A DNA stretch of 64,000 nucleotides from Phellopilus nigrolimitatus (lineage: Eukaryota; Basidiomycota; Agaricomycetes; Hymenochaetales; Hymenochaetaceae). Location of the stretch: NCBI GenBank assembly GCA_021029095.1, contig JAJOHG010000058.1:62001-126000 (forward strand). The letters are read 5' to 3'. Shown here piece by piece: positions 46,773-59,199 of this stretch. The translations under genes were made by a program, and so were the position numbers. Each line of letters begins with the position of its first letter. Position 1 is the first letter of the stretch. The notes beneath the pieces are model-generated. The model saw nothing but the letters and a program-made list of their open reading frames with translations. It had not been told where the DNA came from and made no database searches.

Positions 46773-49700
46773 CTAGATCGACAGCCAACGACGATACACC
46801 GTCTGCGCGAGTGATGTTGCGCCCGTCGTGACATAGATAAGGGATAAATTATGTGCCGCCTCCCGTGCAATACCGTAAATCTGTCTTTTCCGTTAACATC
46901 GTTCGCCGCCGCAGCAGGGAAAACCCAAACAAAAAAGGAAATGCTCGCACGTTCTCGTCTTGTTCGCCAATGGCTTTCTGCCGCTTATCCACGATGGCAA
47001 GCACGCGCTCGTAGTGGGTGATCGCATGTGAGAACAAACCTGCGGGATGAAGTGGATTATTAGGACAGCGCACGAGGATCCGTGTTTTCTCCGAGAACAC
47101 ACCGAGCTGGTGGAACGCCCGCCCATAGTTGTACTCAATTTCATCGGCAAGCGGATCGTCCTCATTCGTGGTCCTCAGTGCCCTGTATTTCGTCATGAAG
47201 CCCATAGCCTGCGCCAGATATCAGCATCAGAAATAGGCAGAATGCACCCGGAGTCGGGGCGGCTCACTTGGGTGATGAGGTAGTTGCGATTGTCTGACTG
47301 GCGCTGCATGGCACGGCCCAGCGACGCCACAGCGAGAGTCAGGCAGATCAGCGGGTCGGTAGGAAAGTAGTCGTAAGCGTGTAAGAGGTAGACTTGTGGA
47401 AGGTGAATCAGCATAAAGGTGCTCGTCCGCTAGAAAGCGAGTTAGGTGACATACATAGGCCACCCTGGTAGCTCTTGGCCATGATCAGGCTCTGCCCGTA
47501 AAGCGTAGGCATCACCGGGTTGTATTTTGTCGGCCTCATCCCCGTCTCCCTCAATCCCGGGATGGCCGCCTTCTCAAGCCCGGCGGGCACACTATCCTCC
47601 GCGTCCGGGTCCGCATCAATTTCGTTCTGCTCTTCCGGGTCCAAGTCCGGGTCCACGCTGGCCCGCTCCACCGCGCTCGTGCCCGTGACCGCGGCGACGC
47701 CAATGCGCATCTCGCGGAGCGCGAACTTCTGGAAGCGCGTGTCGATCACCTGGTCCGTCTGAGCGAGCCCGCTTGCGAGCGCCGCGAACAGCACACGCAC
47801 GGGCTCGTTGTTGAACTGATAAGTCAGCATTAGCTTCCGGCACATCTCAAGCACAACGCCGTATCGCCGGGCATGTATGGCACAAGCTGTTTACAGGTGG
47901 ATAAGCAAGGGAGGTGAGAACGGGATGAGGGCGCGAGGAAGGGCACTCACTTGTAAGGGCAAGGCGAAGGGTGTCTTGGTACCCTTGCGCGCGGTACACA
48001 AGCGACAAGAGCAAGTGGCGCAGCACGTCCTCTGCAGCCTCGAACTGGTCGCGTCGCGTGAGAAGGAACGCATACTGCTCCACGTTTCGTTAAAACATTA
48101 ACAAAATAAGGAGGAGATACCACTACGGACCTCCATAGCGAGTGCAAGCCACTCCGAGAACTGGATGCCGCGGAAATGAAACACCTCCTTCCGGTCAACG
48201 GGGGCGCTCTCTTCGCCTGGTCTTCGTGCTCTGCGTAACCCTCATGAGCTCGAAGTTAAAACTATCAAACACACGGGGAAGCTGCTCACCGAGTTCGAGT
48301 TCGAGGCGCGACGCCATCTTTTCCTCCGCTTCCGGTGACTTCTTCTCCGCCACCCCCGCCATCGTCGTGCGTTTAGCACGAAACATGCCGGTGAACAGGC
48401 GGGCCTGGGCAGCATATACATGCTCAGCTATTGCAAAAAAATGAAAGCGAAACTGGAGTAAGAGGACGCACACTCCGCGAAGGGAATATATTCCGTGTCT
48501 CCCTGAACATCTCAATAAGCTTTTCCGCGTGAAGGAGCCAGTCACTCTCCATCAGCGGGTCGCCCGCGCGCATCGCGTCCCGCGTCTGTGCGCAGCGGTC
48601 GTACCACCGCGCCGCATCCGTTTCCTTGGTGCGCTCAAGTACCTCGAGCTGCTCGCGCGACAGCGTCTGGCGCGCGCGGCCTGCCGCTACGGAGGCGGAC
48701 TTGGCTTTGGCGCCTTTGCGCTTTTCGGCAAAGAGTGCGGGCTCGGGGATGCCCGTGCCGAGTGAGTCGTCCTCGGCGAGCGAAGGCGACGTGCCTGTGC
48801 GCTGCTTCCTGCGCGCGTCCATGACTAGCAAAAACTATTTAGCGTCAATTCGTTTATCTGTTTTGATGCGAGATATCCACCTTGGTAGACGAGCTCGAGC
48901 GCTCGCCGCGGCTGGCCTGTGACCTCGAGGATCTCGGCGAGCTTCATCTTCGCCTCGGAGTTTGTCGGGTCCGTAACGATGACTTTTCACTGAATCAGTA
49001 AAGAGACGAGGATCGGCTGCAGAGGCGTACTGTGCTCGTAGACCTCTGCGGCGTCGCGCGTGTCGCCCAGGTTGCGTCGGCACTCTGCGGCCTGCATGAG
49101 CACGTGTATGCTGCTTGTCTACCAAAACATTTAGCTAGAATAAACAGCAGAGAAGAAAACAGCATACAGTGGCATCCGCGCCTAGCATTTCATAGACGGG
49201 CCGCGCCTCGGCATACATGGTCCGCTCGAAAAACGCATCGGCGATCTCAGCAAAGAGCGGAGAGTAGTCCGCGGCGCTCTGAGAGAGGACGACAGAGGCG
49301 TGCATCTAACAGCAGAATAAGTAAATTTCATTCCACAAAGGTGGAAGGAGATGAAAATATACGCACGCGCCCCTCGTCGATGTCGCCGACCTTCAGCCGC
49401 GCGACAGCGAGCCGGTGTCGAGCATTGATGTCGAGCGGATAGAAGCCCTGCGCAATCGCCAGCCCGCCCTCGCCCTCCGGCGTGTGTTCCCGAACGGAGC
49501 CCTCCGGATCGTATTCGCGGTCATCCGCGCACGCGTCCCAGTACTTCTGCTTCGCGCGGCCCTGCAGCCACCGACAGCCCGCGCGGATAGTCTTGATCGC
49601 GCGCGCATACCACCCGAGGGAGTTGTACAGGTCCGCGAGGACGAGGAGCTCCATGAACCCGAAGTCGACACCCTCGGAGGCGTCCACAGTATCAGAGAGA

Positions 49701-50761
49701 GCGGGATCGATGACACCAGATGGCGGCAGCGCGGTGAAGTGGGTGAACGTATCCTGATAGAGCTCCGCGCAGAGGCGCAGGTCGCCGAGCTCGATGAGGA
49801 CGTGCCGCAGCGCGGTGAGCACGGTCGTGTCGTGCGGGAGGCGCTTCAGCAGGGCAAGGTACGCGTTGCGCGCGGCGCGCAGGTCGCCGGTGTCCTGCGC
49901 GAGCGCCGCGCGGTCCCACAGGAGCGCGCAGTCGGCGGGCGCGAGGCGCGTCGCCTTCGCGTAGCAGTACAGCGCCTGCTGCGCGAGACCCTCTGCACGC
50001 GACTCGCGCGCGAGCGTAGCCCACTCGTCCGCGTCGTGCGCGAGATGTGCGCCCATGATCGCGAGCTGCAGCGCGCGACGGGGTTCGCCGCGCTCGCGGT
50101 GGCACGCGGCAAGCACGGTCCACGCGGCACGCGCACGCGGCTCGATGCGCAGGACCTCGGTCATGATCCGCAGCGCGCCGGCGGTGTCGCCGTCGACGTA
50201 CGCGGTGTTGCCCTCGCCGATGAGCGCGCGGACCTGGTGGCTGAGTGCGGGCCCTTGGCGGCGCCCGCGGCCCCTGCCTCGCCCTTTGCCTTTCCCGATT
50301 CCGGACGCGGCGCGCAAGTCGGCGTGGAACTGCTCCTCGGCGTCTCCCTCGGCGAGTGGCGTGTCCCAGAGCTTGCTCAGCATCGCCGAGCTCGCGACAT
50401 CGTCTGCGGTGCGGATCTCGCCTACAAGGCGGCTGAAAACGCATATAAATATATAAAAGTCAGTGTGAGATGGACTACACGCACTCGAAGTCGACTTCAA
50501 TTTGCGTCTCCACCAGCCCGCCTTCCCCGAGCCCGTCGAGGTCGTCCTCGGCCTCGTCTCCATCCGCATCCTCGTCTGCAATCGACTCGCTTTCATCTGA
50601 GCCGTTGTCGGTCTCGAATTCCGAGCCGGAAGAAGAACCCTCGAGGAACTCGGGTCCGAACTCGTCTATACACAACAGTTATCAATTGTGCATGTCTTTC
50701 ATGGTGAATATTACGCACCCTCATCATCCTTTACTTCATGCATGTCTTGTTCAACGCTCAT
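46773..50761 (-). CDS. TFIIIC TPR subunit (Sfc4/Tfc4/GTF3C3)
   Basis: This is the TPR scaffold subunit of RNA polymerase III factor TFIIIC, which binds the A box of tRNA genes and recruits TFIIIB. The start at 50761 gives MSVEQDMHEVKDDE, followed by a strongly acidic exon (SSSGSEFETDNGSDESESIA) typical of the family. A basic linker (GKGKGRGRGRGRRQGPALSH) precedes the first TPR array: LIGEGNTAYVDGDTAGALRI, WTVLAACHRERGEPRRALQL, CYAKATRLAPADCALLWDRA, and so on. A second TPR array is encoded downstream, ending with NYGRAFHQLG, LFSHAITHYERVL and the last exon 46773-46880 (AREAAHNLSLIYVTTGATSL, ending YRRWLSI). That last exon lies beyond where a simple reading frame stops, and its match to the conserved family end fixes the stop at 46773. 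The 49.3-50.4 kb exons are extremely GC-rich. Confidence 0.9.
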
Positions 50762-51672
50762 TTTCTCTTGATCTAGCAGGGTCGCTCTTTTTATTATCTC
50801 GTACCCCTGCGAAATAAAAAATGTATAAAATATATGCGATAGATTCAGAAACCCCGAGGGCGATCCCTGACACCTGGCTGTGGAGACGAGGGCAGCGACT
50901 CACCCGCCGAGTATTTAGATGGCTTAAAGCAAAGTCAAAGGGATGGCGAGCATACGTTCACACACAAATCGACAGCCCGAACTGTGCAGGACGACTCGGA
51001 CGGCGAGCGCACATGCAAGCACGTGCCTGCGTGACTACTATGACTGTCACAGCACTGAAGTTGTTCTACAAGTAGTACAATGATACATCGCTACTTCACC
51101 GCTGAAGCGGACCTTCCTGTTCAATTGACTGCAGTGCGCCTCTGAAGCGCGGACCTTCCTTTTCAATCGAACTGCAGTGCGCTCTCTGAAGCGCGGACCT
51201 TCCTGTTCAATCGAACTGCAGATCCATCTTATGCAGGAAATGTACAAGATCTCCGATTGTTTTTTGAATATTCTCACCTGCGTCACTCTGGCTCACTTAG
51301 ACTAACCTAGGCCATACTAATTGGTTTTTTTCTCCAAAGCGGGTGCCCATGTTTCTCAGTCCGCTATGTCGCTGAACTGGAAATAGAACGATAGAGATCT
51401 CGAACACAACTTTCTTACGACAATGACCGCGGACCGAGGATTTTTTGAATCGTTATTGGATAAGCCTACCTCGTCGGAAAGCTTCCGAGTCGGTTCGTTG
51501 CGCACTGTGTCGGCGCCTGCTTTCTTTGCTTCCACACAATTCACTACCGTCTACGTACTAGCGGCGTACGAGCGCCCAACTGCGGTTAAAGACCTCACTT
51601 AAGCCCCGTCCTCTCCATATTTCCTTTCGCTTACGTCTGCCCCTCCTGATTGTTCTCAGTCCAAAAACCAAA
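50762..51672. promoter_or_regulatory. Divergent intergenic region
   Basis: It separates the divergent TFIIIC and zinc-finger genes, so both promoters lie here. It also holds a tandem repeat at 51102-51221. No gene was seen. Confidence 0.4.
51102..51221. repeat. Tandem repeat, about 2.8 copies of a 40-44-bp unit
   Basis: Units start at about 51102, 51142 and 51186, each beginning CTGAAGCG and containing GGACCTTCCTGTTCAAT followed by GACTGCAG or GAACTGCAG and a GTGCGC spacer. Copies differ by a few substitutions and small indels. It lies in the promoter region shared by two divergent genes. Confidence 0.85.
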
Positions 51673-52840
51673 ATGTCCAGCGGTGAGCTATGAAACATTT
51701 TCTCTTACAACTCGTTGATATTGTTCTTGTCGAATAGATGATGATGAGGGTGATTATACTCGCTCCGAAGCCTCATCCGAAGACGAATACGATGGCACGT
51801 TGACGGAAAAACAGCAAGAGCGAAAGCGCGAGCTCGAGCACTCAGCAGGCGCTAGGAACGTCCGGCCTCACAAAGTCTTCTGCCAGGCCTGCAAAGTCCA
51901 TATCGTTCTCCACAGACGCGAAAAATTCAAACCAAACAATTGGCTAGAGCATATCCAAAGGCGCAGACACCGTACGGCAGTGGCAAACCGCTCTTTAGAG
52001 AGGCGGGCTCAACACAGATCAGAAGGTATTTGTTCTTCTCCGTCTATAGCGTATCGACTTGACAAATCAGAAAACTCGCCGATATGCATCGTGCCTGCGG
52101 ATTGAAGCCGATTCCGTCGGTGCGACGGACCGCCACGCTAGGCAGAGATCCGGAGACAGGTCAACCTCGGGCGGGCCGTCAGCTGCTACGCGCGGTGCTC
52201 CAGGAGGTGAGTAAAAGTCTTCTTTTAAATTTTACTACAGATATATACGTGTCTCATCTTGCGCAACATCCCTGCGCCACCCTACAGCTCAGGCTGTTGC
52301 GAAACGTGTCCGGTTCTCTGAGGAAGGCTCAGATCCGGAGCAAGATGCCGACTCCGTGATTGTCGCTCAGGCTCGACGACGTACGCCGTCCTTAAGGCTT
52401 ATTCTTGTCTCCGATACTAATATGTTCGCCACCAGCGCGAGATGCTGCTCGCCCCAATTCGAACGCAGGCTCCGCTCGGTCTGAGATTGCAGACGAAGGC
52501 CCTTCAGAGTCAGAAGTCATCGAGGTTCAACGTCGTAAGTGTAGGCCAGCTGTATTTATTCGGCATTCAATGCTCATTGTGTGCTCGTGGTAAAGCCACG
52601 CGCAGCCGTAATGCAGTCGCAGGCCCATCGAGAAAGCGCTCGGCTGCAAGCAATGATGACGAGGACAACATGCGCGCCTCCTCACGCAACGGAGCTCGGG
52701 CTGTAAAGCGCCCGAAGCAGGAACGGCCCCCGGAGTCTTCTAGCGACGAGGAAGACAGGCCAGGAGACTGCGCTCGTCTTATGAACTTCCAGGTGCCCTC
52801 GGGCGCGGCTGAAGTCAATTTTACAATTAAAATGAAATAG
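51673..52840 (+). CDS. Nuclear protein with Cys2-His2-like zinc-binding segment
   Basis: The first exon encodes MSS and splices at 51683 into DDDEGDYTRSEASSEDEYDG. A likely zinc-binding segment follows: FCQACKVHIVLHRREKFKPN then WLEHIQRRRH, that is Cys-x2-Cys, about 18-20 residues, then His and His. Later exons encode short charged pieces (RRTATLGRDPETGQPRAGRQ and KRVRFSEEGSDPEQDADSVI). The last exon is basic and acidic with two likely nuclear signals (GPSRKRSAASNDDED and ARAVKRPKQERPPESSSDEE) and ends VPSGAAEVNFTIKMK. The product is about 270-300 residues. The finger spacing suits a chromatin or U1-type finger, but the family was not identified. Most likely a DNA- or RNA-binding nuclear protein. 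Confidence 0.65.
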
Positions 52841-54440
52841 CGCACGTCAAGTGCATGCTATTTTTTCTTGCTTCTCGATATATTTTAGCAGCGCTTTCCT
52901 GTAGATTTGTCTTGGTATACAATGAAGACGTGCAATCCATTTTCATATATACCCAACATCTTCCTCCTTACGGGGATTTGTTTTTGTTCGGGTATCGGTT
53001 GGGCGACTTCGACGGGGACTGGTTGGGAATGTCTACGCAAAATGTTCTCTAGCCGTTCTTATGCTCCTCACGATCGTCGAAATACGCATCGCAGCTGCAA
53101 AAATGAAGGAGTCCAGTCAGCTGCAGCGCAGCGTATCTCTGCAAGGCATCGGAAGGTAAACGACACTCCGACAGCGACAATGGGGATGGGTACACAGTCA
53201 ATGCTTGGAGCGATAGGGCATACGCCGAGCTTTGTGAAAAAATCAAGGAATGAGAACTGAAGTGAGAGACGTGGTACGCACGCAATGACAAGGACACGAC
53301 GCCGTCGGATTCTGCCAGCCGGAGACGTCAACGCCGCGGCTACACTCCATCCCTCTAGCCTTTCCATGCACACAATGCATAATTGGGTAACAACACCGAG
53401 CTCGACCTCGGGCTTGCCGAAGTTGGTGTCGTCGAGACAACGTTCTTCTGGCACATGCGCACTAGATGGAGCAGCTGAGAGTGCCAGTAGTCGAGCGGGC
53501 CTGCTCCAAGAATGATGCAGAGCACGGAACATTACTCGCGCGGGCGCGGGTGAGTCGAAATGGCTCGCTTTCGATCTCTTTCGCGCCAACATGGCTAAGT
53601 CGAGTATTTAACGCACCGTGACAAGTGAATATGCTCGAGTTTCATGGACATCGAAGAAACTGCCGAGATTGTTAGCGAGATTGTTATGATACAAAAGGTC
53701 ATGAGATAATCTTTAAATGTCGATGCCGGAGCCCTCTGTGTTAGGGCGCTCTCTGTGGATGTGAGCGGAGGTCATATCAAAGATACCGGAGGGAATCAAA
53801 ATAATGTACTTAAAGCGTATAAAGATCTTTTTTTTTAACAGTACTGCTTGCCTGAAAAATACCTTTCGAAAATTTCAAGAACGAGTTCATCCATTTCCAA
53901 CAGTTTAGGCCCAATTTCAGGAGCCAAATAAAGGCAACAGAGTGGTAACTCTCGAGTCGAAGGTGTCGAAGAGAGCCAAGAAGTTCCGGAGACAAAGGAC
54001 GCACTAGCAGCGTCTAAATTTCGCAGATAAATCCTATACGTACGCCGACAGAATTGCGCGTTAACAACGCTGGAAGCAGACAGCTTATATCAATTGAGAT
54101 CACTAGCGAAGATGAATGCTCCTGCAGCGTAAAAGAAGAGTGTCGATGTCAACATAATGGATCCACAGCACGTGCACAAAGAGCACAGCACAAACGGGGA
54201 AGGACACTCCCACGAAAACATTGGCTAAACTCTTGAGCTCTACATATTTTGACGACAACCTTGAGAGATGTTATGTTTTTTCTGAGAGCGATGCGGATGC
54301 ATTTTCGAATTCTGTGACAATGCGGAATCATCGTCCGTGTGTCAATACACCCCAATACACCACACGGAGTTTCAACCCGTGGCGGTGCGTGCTTCAAGTA
54401 GTGACGGAGCACTCACACATGACCTCATGTACCCACCACG
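52841..54440. other. Intergenic, low-confidence frames only
   Basis: Apart from the minus-strand frame at 53068-53592 (listed separately), this stretch has no supported gene. CCAATACACC occurs in near-tandem at about 54338-54360. Confidence 0.4.
53068..53592 (-). CDS. Uncharacterised 174-codon frame
   Basis: An intron-free minus-strand frame starts MLARKRSKASHFDSPAPARV and ends LQLRCVFRRS. It contains a C-x2-C pair (CIVC) and a hydrophobic segment, but no recognisable domain. Long intron-free genes are unusual in this window, so this may be a chance frame. Confidence 0.25.
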   Translation of the reverse strand: MLARKRSKASHFDSPAPARVMFRALHHSWSRPARLLALSAAPSSAHVPEERCLDDTNFGKPEVELGVVTQLCIVCMERLEGWSVAAALTSPAGRIRRRRVLVIACVPRLSLQFSFLDFFTKLGVCPIAPSIDCVPIPIVAVGVSFTFRCLAEIRCAAADWTPSFLQLRCVFRRS

Positions 54441-56111
54441 ATGACTGACGCAGGAATGTCTCAAGGGCTTTTGCACCTGGCAGGCTCGAGCTTTGAGGTG
54501 AAGAGTCTGGTCGAGAGGCTGCTGGCGGAGGATTGGGAGAAACACCATTGTTTCTATGGAAAAGTCGGATTTCATAATCATTTACCTCATCAGTAAGTGA
54601 GATTGACCAGTGGAAAGTTCGCGTTAACATTCACTTCTGTAGCATTCTCGCTGCGTACGACCTCGGAGCACCGCCCAAAGTTCTTCAAAAGATTTATGAC
54701 GCTGAAGCAGAAGTCCAGAGTCCGATCAACCTCGTCGATCGTAAGGAACAGAAGGTCGCCCCTCCGGATGTGACAATTACGAAGGAAAACTGGACGGAAC
54801 ATCTCGGGCTCGAAAAGTAATGGGACAATTTAGCTACGTATTCAGAAATGCTAATACCGAACTTAATTAGGAATTATGCAGCCTACCTTGCATTTTTCAT
54901 GACGGAAGTTCAGAAAATTGGCGTTGCCGAGTCTTTGGACGAATATATATTTTCTCCGAGGGCTAATGGCAACAATAACGACATGCTTTTAAGATTTGTC
55001 GGCGGAGCGTATGTGGTTTACTTATGCTACGAGGCAGTTGAGATAAACTCGTAGATTTTCAGCGTCCATCCCCTCATTCAAGTCGGGGTGAGCTTTGATT
55101 TCTTACATTTAATTTGACCGACGTAACACGTTTTTTGAAAGTACGGTGTTGAGTTCAAAATGGCGTCTCTCGTTGCTTCAGGTATGTCTTTCTTAAAACA
55201 GTTTACAAAGTCTGACGGTAGCACCTCTAGGTTTGGCTCAGACCGCTATGTCGAGACCTATACCGTCCTCGCTGTATGACGATCAAGCGATTTCGCCTTC
55301 CACGAAAGGACCTTCATTGCTGCAAATAATCAAAATGATGTATGACTCGGAGGCACTCAAGCCCATCATGCCTTACCAGCCCGACGCGCTCTTGAGCACG
55401 CGCATGAAAGAGGCTCTGACAGACGGCCGACCAGAGGAAATCCGCCGCATAACATCCCTGTGGCCCGTCAGCGCGACCGATTCTCCCGAAGAGCTCAACG
55501 CGCGCGTCGAAGAAGTTATCTGGGCTGCGACGCTGCTCACCGTCGCGACAGGGAAGCACGGGCGCAAGCCGCGACTAGACTTCTTCCTGATGCACCTGCT
55601 GACGTCCTCGCTCTTCCTGCCATCGCTCATGCACGCCATCAAGACGCCCACAAACAAGGCGCGCTTGCTGCGCGTGTTCATGCCGACGATGCTGCTCGTC
55701 ATGCTCGTGCGCGGCCGCCCGCGCATCGACCCGACGCTCGTCACGGGCTACTCCCCGTTTCCCCGCCCGCCTGGCGTGTCGAAGGATGCGGACCCCGAAA
55801 TCAGCAATCCGTGGCCTGCGATACTGGACGACGTCATCCATGCGCCCGACGCGCACACGGTGAAGGTCATTCGAACACTATACTACGCTGCACATCAGTT
55901 CGGAGAGACGCCGCCGAAGGGGGTTCCTGGCGCATTCGACGAGGAGGGAAGAGAAATCCTCGAGGGTTTGGGCAAGCTGGATGGCACTGTCTTCGTACGC
56001 ACGGCGGGAGTCGTGATGGATACACTCGGGTGGATTTCGCATGGTCAGGAGGAAGGGAAGTGGGACAGAAGCGCGTTGGGCTGGGACGAAGCTTGGGACG
56101 GTTCAGATTAA
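54441..56111 (+). CDS. Questin oxidase-like protein (DUF4243 family)
   Basis: The family includes enzymes that open the ring of the anthraquinone questin in fungal secondary metabolism, but many members have no assigned role. Six exons start 54441-54592, 54643-54816, 54871 onward, with the last 55231-56111. The N-terminus (MTDAGMSQGLLHLAGSSFEV) leads to the His-rich motif FHNHLPHHILAAYDLGA, the probable metal- or substrate-binding histidines. Conserved follow-on blocks are NWTEHLGLEKNYAAYLAFFM, FVGGAAVHPLIQVGYGVEFK and MASLVASGLAQTAMSRPI. The C-terminal half (VEEVIWAATLLTVATGKHGR, and RLDFFLMHLLTSSLFLPSLM) matches the family's helical end. About 480 residues, all exons in frame. No other secondary-metabolite genes lie beside it, so a metabolic role there is an inference. 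Confidence 0.88.
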
Positions 56112-56575
56112 GAATACCAAATTGGATTGCGTACGCAAGAAACGCACCTCTGTAGTTTTAAAACCTGTAACTGTGTGTACAATCAGTGGTTATGTAATTA
56201 TTGATGAGTCATAGCTTGCAATCGCAAGCGAGACACCATCGCGTCTTTACTCGAAACTGCAACGAGTCGGTGATTGCTAACGACCGCTCAGGCTTATTGC
56301 AGCAATATATCTTCAGCCCCTTACCTCTGAATGGATACGTCGGCAAAAATAGTCTCAACTTGAAACTCGGCCGCCGAGGAGAAGCAAAACTACTAGCAGT
56401 GCCACGCCTGTTCAAATAAAACGGATATCGGAACTTCCCTCTAGACTTGGCTGCTCGAAGTTACTTGCGATCACTGCTTTAACAACCTAATCCTCCATAC
56501 ACTTCGAATCTTGTACTTCATTACATATCTGTATCGTTTCATCGAAGTTGGGTCTGTATTATTAAAGCACTATTC
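56112..56575. other. Intergenic, nothing recognised
   Basis: Spacer between two genes on the same strand. No gene or repeat was seen. Confidence 0.45.
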
Positions 56576-59199
56576 ATGGAGCCGTCACCGCCTGAAGTTG
56601 GAGATACATACTCCCCCGATAAGGCCCTAGATGATATTCCTGCGATCAAGTATGCCGAGTACTTGTTTCTCAACTCCAACATGGTCGAGTCAGAGCAGTT
56701 CTGTCTTAAGGCCGATCCGCGAAAGTACGTTCAACAATGCAATGACATTATCAGTATGGTCTTAAACAGCACATACAGAGAACGTCTATATATCACATCG
56801 GGTTACTGCCTGATCCAATGTTTAAAGGCTATCATGTCCAATGAAGACGAGGTAACAAATGTCTATTTACGCTTCATTCTGCACGCTAATCTTTTTTCTA
56901 GGATCTTCAAGAAGCTATCAGGCACGTGAAACACGGAAACAATCTTGCGTACCAGTATCGTGCCCCGCCTGCCCCTTTTGTCTCTCGATTAGCAGGACTA
57001 GTCTGGGAAAACTCTGCAACTGGGGTCGGATCCATTAGAAACATGACCTCTGTCCAGCGTCACGCGGAACTTCTTTATGCAGAAACATTGTTTGCTAAGG
57101 TCAGTGTTTTCTAGATGCTTTTTACGATTGAGATGGTAGGCCTAGACTCACCGGCGGACCCACATGCAGGCTCTTCTTGGAGTCGTCTGTTCTGGAAGTT
57201 GGCTCAGTTTCATTGGAGAAACGTCCGTACCTTGTTTTGTGCCCCCATCACCGACTAATGTATCATTTTCTCCAGTCTCAACTTCAGGACAATGATCAAC
57301 ACATATCTTCAGCTCGGTAAGTATCTTCAGGCAGTTGATGCGGAAGCGTCCGCACGCGGAGATGGCGCCGAAGATGAATCTGTCGATAAAGACTTCCGTT
57401 CGGGTGTGGAACTTGGCGTAGGTGCTTCGAATCTCATTCTCAGCCTCATGCCAAGTAGTCTCCTCGCTGTTGCCGAGATCTTTGGGTATAAAGGTGATCG
57501 CGATGCTGGCCTGAAAATGCTGATGAAGGCAGGAGGATGGGTGAAAGGAGAGAGGGAGCCGAGAGTGGGTGCTCGTGAGTCTCGTTCATATTCTATTACT
57601 ATCATTTGCGAGTTTTTCTAAAATAATTTGTCCACAAGATGAAGAAGGATTGAGACGAACACTTGCAGATATATGTCTTCTTTGTTTTCACCTTATCGTG
57701 TCAAGCGTGACGTTCCGGGGTGTCGATCTTGGGGTGGCACAGATGATTCTCGACTGGAACTTGAAACGCTTCCCGAACGGTTAGTCGGAGGATCCTGTTT
57801 TATCCACTGATTCTAAACGTCCTACTAGGCGTCTTTTACCTTTTCGCTCAAGGACGTCTCCTTGTCGTGCGTTCGCGCCCCGATCTTGCCCTCCAAAGTT
57901 ATACGAAGGCCTTGTCGGCACAGGCCCAATACCGCAGTCTGCATTACATCTCGTTCTGGGAACTCGCCATCGCGAACATCGCGCTTTGGGACGTCAGCGC
58001 ATCGCTTGAGCAGTGGCGTGCACTGGAGAGGGAGGCGACGTGGAGCAAGGCATGTTATATTTATGGCGTCGCTGCATGTCTTCTGCAGATGGATGGCGAG
58101 GGAAAAGAGAGGGAAGAAAGGCTCAAGGAGGCGGCGACCCTGTTGGAGAAGATCCCAAGTGTCGTGCATAAAATAGCGGGAAAGTCAATTCCTATTGAGG
58201 TCGGTCGCTGTCTATACACTTTTCTCAGATACAATCTAAATGCCTACAAAAGAAATTCGTCGCGCGCAAAGCTCGCAAATTCGGGACTCAGGGAACGCGC
58301 CTGCTCCTCCCCGCACTTGAGTTCGCGTACATGTTTCTTGCCATTGACCACGCACCGCGCTCTGTTCTCTTAAACAGGATGTTACCCGAGGTTGAGTCCG
58401 CAACAAGCAATGTTATATTGTATGTGGACAATGTAGATCAGTATGAGGGTAGCGGACAAGGATTCTGGGACGATTTTTGCCTTGCACATTTATTGGAAGG
58501 CGTTTGTTGGCGCTTCGTGGCATATCCAGTACGGTCTAACTTTGTCTCAATCGTTTCGAAGGCGCGAAACACTGGAGAACTAAATGATTTGCCAGGATAA
58601 ATATGCCATGAATGGGCTTGACGAGTCAGATGGCCGGAACGTAACGCAGGATCAAGCTATATCGAAAGCACTGGGCGCATTCGAGAAAGTTATAGAGCAT
58701 GGAACCAAGATTAAGCTTGACCACTATATACTGTATCACGCTCGTACGTCCAACCAATCCTGAAGAACGTCAGCGATGGGAATCTCAAAATTGTAAAATT
58801 GTATTTCTACAGATTACGAGATAGGCAGGCTCTGGTTTTGTATGGGAAATGTCGAGAAGGCGCAACATCATATCGATCTCGTTTTATCAGGTCAGTCAAA
58901 TGATAAGTTACTTTTTTCTTCATTTACCAATGCTAAAAGCTTCTTAGGCAAAGCGTTGGAACTAGACCAAACATCGAGAAAAGTAAGCAGATATATTCGA
59001 GCTCTGAAGCTTACACATGAAAACGACATTCGCTCAACGAACGTTCGGATTAAGGGAAAATATAGCATGCAGGTTAGTTTAGCACTCGCTTTTCTTCGGA
59101 GATCGAGTCCGTAACGCACGATTGAATTTACAGAGCGCGCTAATGATGCGAGCAGCTGCGGTTTCGGAAGCCTTGGACCAACATCGCAAATCATCTTGA
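56576..59199 (+). CDS. Iml2/TTC39-type TPR protein
   Basis: This belongs to the Iml2/TTC39 family (DUF3808), helical TPR-like proteins. Yeast Iml2 is linked to lipid-droplet and inclusion handling and human TTC39 proteins to lipid metabolism. The start at 56576 gives MEPSPPEVGDTYSPDKALDD. About ten exons join in frame: AAIRHVKHGN-like DLQEAIRHVKHGNNLAYQYR, LLYAETLFAK, ALLGVVCSGSWLSFIGE, SLNFRTMINTYLQLGKY, the hallmark DFRSGVELGVGASNLILSLM, then WNLKRFPNGVFYLFAQGRL, SKACYIYGVAACLLQMDGEG, GKSIPIEKFVARKARKF, FWDDFCLAHLLEGVCWR, and the last exon SALMMRAAAVSEALDQHRKS (stop 59197-59199). The family's key blocks are all present. Base composition is moderate, unlike its GC-rich paralogue at the window's right end. 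Confidence 0.92.

Noticed and set aside
46849..47205. Apparent TFIIIC end at 46849.
   Set aside because: The frame there runs into an intron. The conserved family ending (AREAAHNLSLIYVTTG...RRWLSI) is in a further exon, 46773-46880.
49415..50707. Long plus-strand open frame of 430 codons.
   Set aside because: It is the antisense shadow of the GC-rich TFIIIC gene; the minus strand encodes clear TPRs.
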